Of a DNA stretch of 60,000 nt, positions 59,546-60,000 are shown one piece after another. A program made the position numbers and the translations under genes. Under the pieces are notes generated by a model that was not told the origin of the DNA, did not search any database, and was given only the letters and a program-made list of their open reading frames with translations. The stretch's first letter is position 1. Each line of letters opens with the position of its first letter. The stretch comes from Owenia fusiformis. Lineage: Eukaryota; Annelida; Polychaeta; Sabellida; Oweniidae. The DNA lies in assembly GCA_903813345.2 (NCBI GenBank), contig CAIIXF020000004.1, positions 8,577,525-8,637,524 of the forward strand. Reading direction: 5' to 3'.

Positions 59546-59806
59546 TTAATGATCAATGTTATAACTCTTATAACCTCTTTCATCAACTGCTCTGTATGTT
59601 GCCAAAAACACTGTCGCATTGTTATCAATGATACTGAGCTCGACACGTAGCCAGGGTCCAAGAGATTTAACAGCACGAGGAAAGGATGCTCCGAAATCAT
59701 CACATAGTGGTTGGTCATCAATTCTCCCTGTTTCATCTATTATTTTCACGTAGTCATAGATACAACCGAAGTCAGTGTGTACTTCATTGAAGACCAATTC
59801 AATCAC
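59546..59806 (-). CDS. CUB-domain exon (3' end of a gene)
   Basis: An acceptor (TTTTAG) at 59807 precedes VIELVFNEVHTDFGCIYDYV, then KIIDETG, PLCDDFGASFPRAVKS, LRVELSI and VFLATYRA. This is the CUB pattern from the second strand to the end: hydrophobic-L-F, CxYDxV, a Cys before the G, then the final xxAxY strand. The first Cys pair lies in an upstream exon outside the window. It reads to a stop at 59546, so this is probably the last exon, although a weak donor (GAG|GTTATA) is possible. CUB domains bind proteins or glycans outside the cell. The neighbouring mucin-like exon begins with its own signal peptide, so this is a separate gene. Confidence 0.75.
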   Translation of the reverse strand: MIELVFNEVHTDFGCIYDYVKIIDETGRIDDQPLCDDFGASFPRAVKSLGPWLRVELSIIDNNATVFLATYRAVDERGYKSYNIDH

Positions 59807-60000
59807 CTAAAATTACAATGGTTTTATCTCTTAAAACTGCAATTAATTTTAAACTACAATTCATCAATATTGGACATTAATTGTATTTTTATTCAATGGT
59901 CGAAACTAAACAATGAAAGCAGATGTGCCTTTTATGAAGCTTTAACTAAGGATAGGATTCATACAAAGGAAAAAACAAACGTTTTTCTTCACTAATCATT

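Noticed and set aside
1-60000. CRISPR array, prokaryotic operon or rRNA
   Set aside because: Introns, LINEs and MITEs show animal DNA; the tandem arrays have no spacer pattern, and no rRNA or intact tRNA was found.

Overview
This is a 60 kb piece of an AT-rich, repeat-dense animal genome. Genes are split into many short exons with GT-AG introns (one GC-AG), all recognisable products look secreted, and the introns are full of inverted-repeat DNA transposons plus LINE remains. The LINE C-terminal fragment at 23.6 kb and the endonuclease families resemble those I know from bivalve molluscs, so a lophotrochozoan, probably a bivalve, is the best guess (moderate confidence; no search was run).

Layout. 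(1) 2-2354 (+): the last five exons of a secreted DNA/RNA non-specific endonuclease with an intact DRGH active site. (2) 2.4-10.6 kb: no gene found; hAT-like and foldback elements and a purine-rich minisatellite. (3) 10878-21674 (+): a complete eight-exon gene for a 465-residue secreted, mostly helical protein of no family I recognise. (4) 22-25.5 kb: a large palindromic element and a LINE tail. (5) 25544-41176 (-): a gene of about 16 exons whose splice phases connect a signal peptide, a PRSS23/35-like trypsin-fold domain lacking the catalytic His, a cysteine-containing middle region, and a second copy of the nuclease domain that has lost two active-site residues. I read this as a protease-like/nuclease-like fusion in which both enzymes appear dead. 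(6) 42630-49268: a composite terminal-inverted-repeat element holding a 970-codon LINE reverse transcriptase ORF and a 1 kb A/C-only-like tract. (7) 50.4-51.6 kb: a 194-bp satellite. (8) 55.7-59.8 kb (-): a signal peptide plus Thr-rich mucin-like exon, and the last exon of a CUB-domain gene.

How it fits together. The nuclease at the left edge and the nuclease half of the minus-strand gene share intron positions and phases and most residues across the active-site exon, so they are inverted duplicates, one apparently active and one apparently not. With the helical secreted protein, the mucin-like protein and the CUB protein, the window looks like a cluster of extracellular (defence, mucus or digestive) proteins. 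That functional reading is inference; the exon structures are read directly from the sequence.
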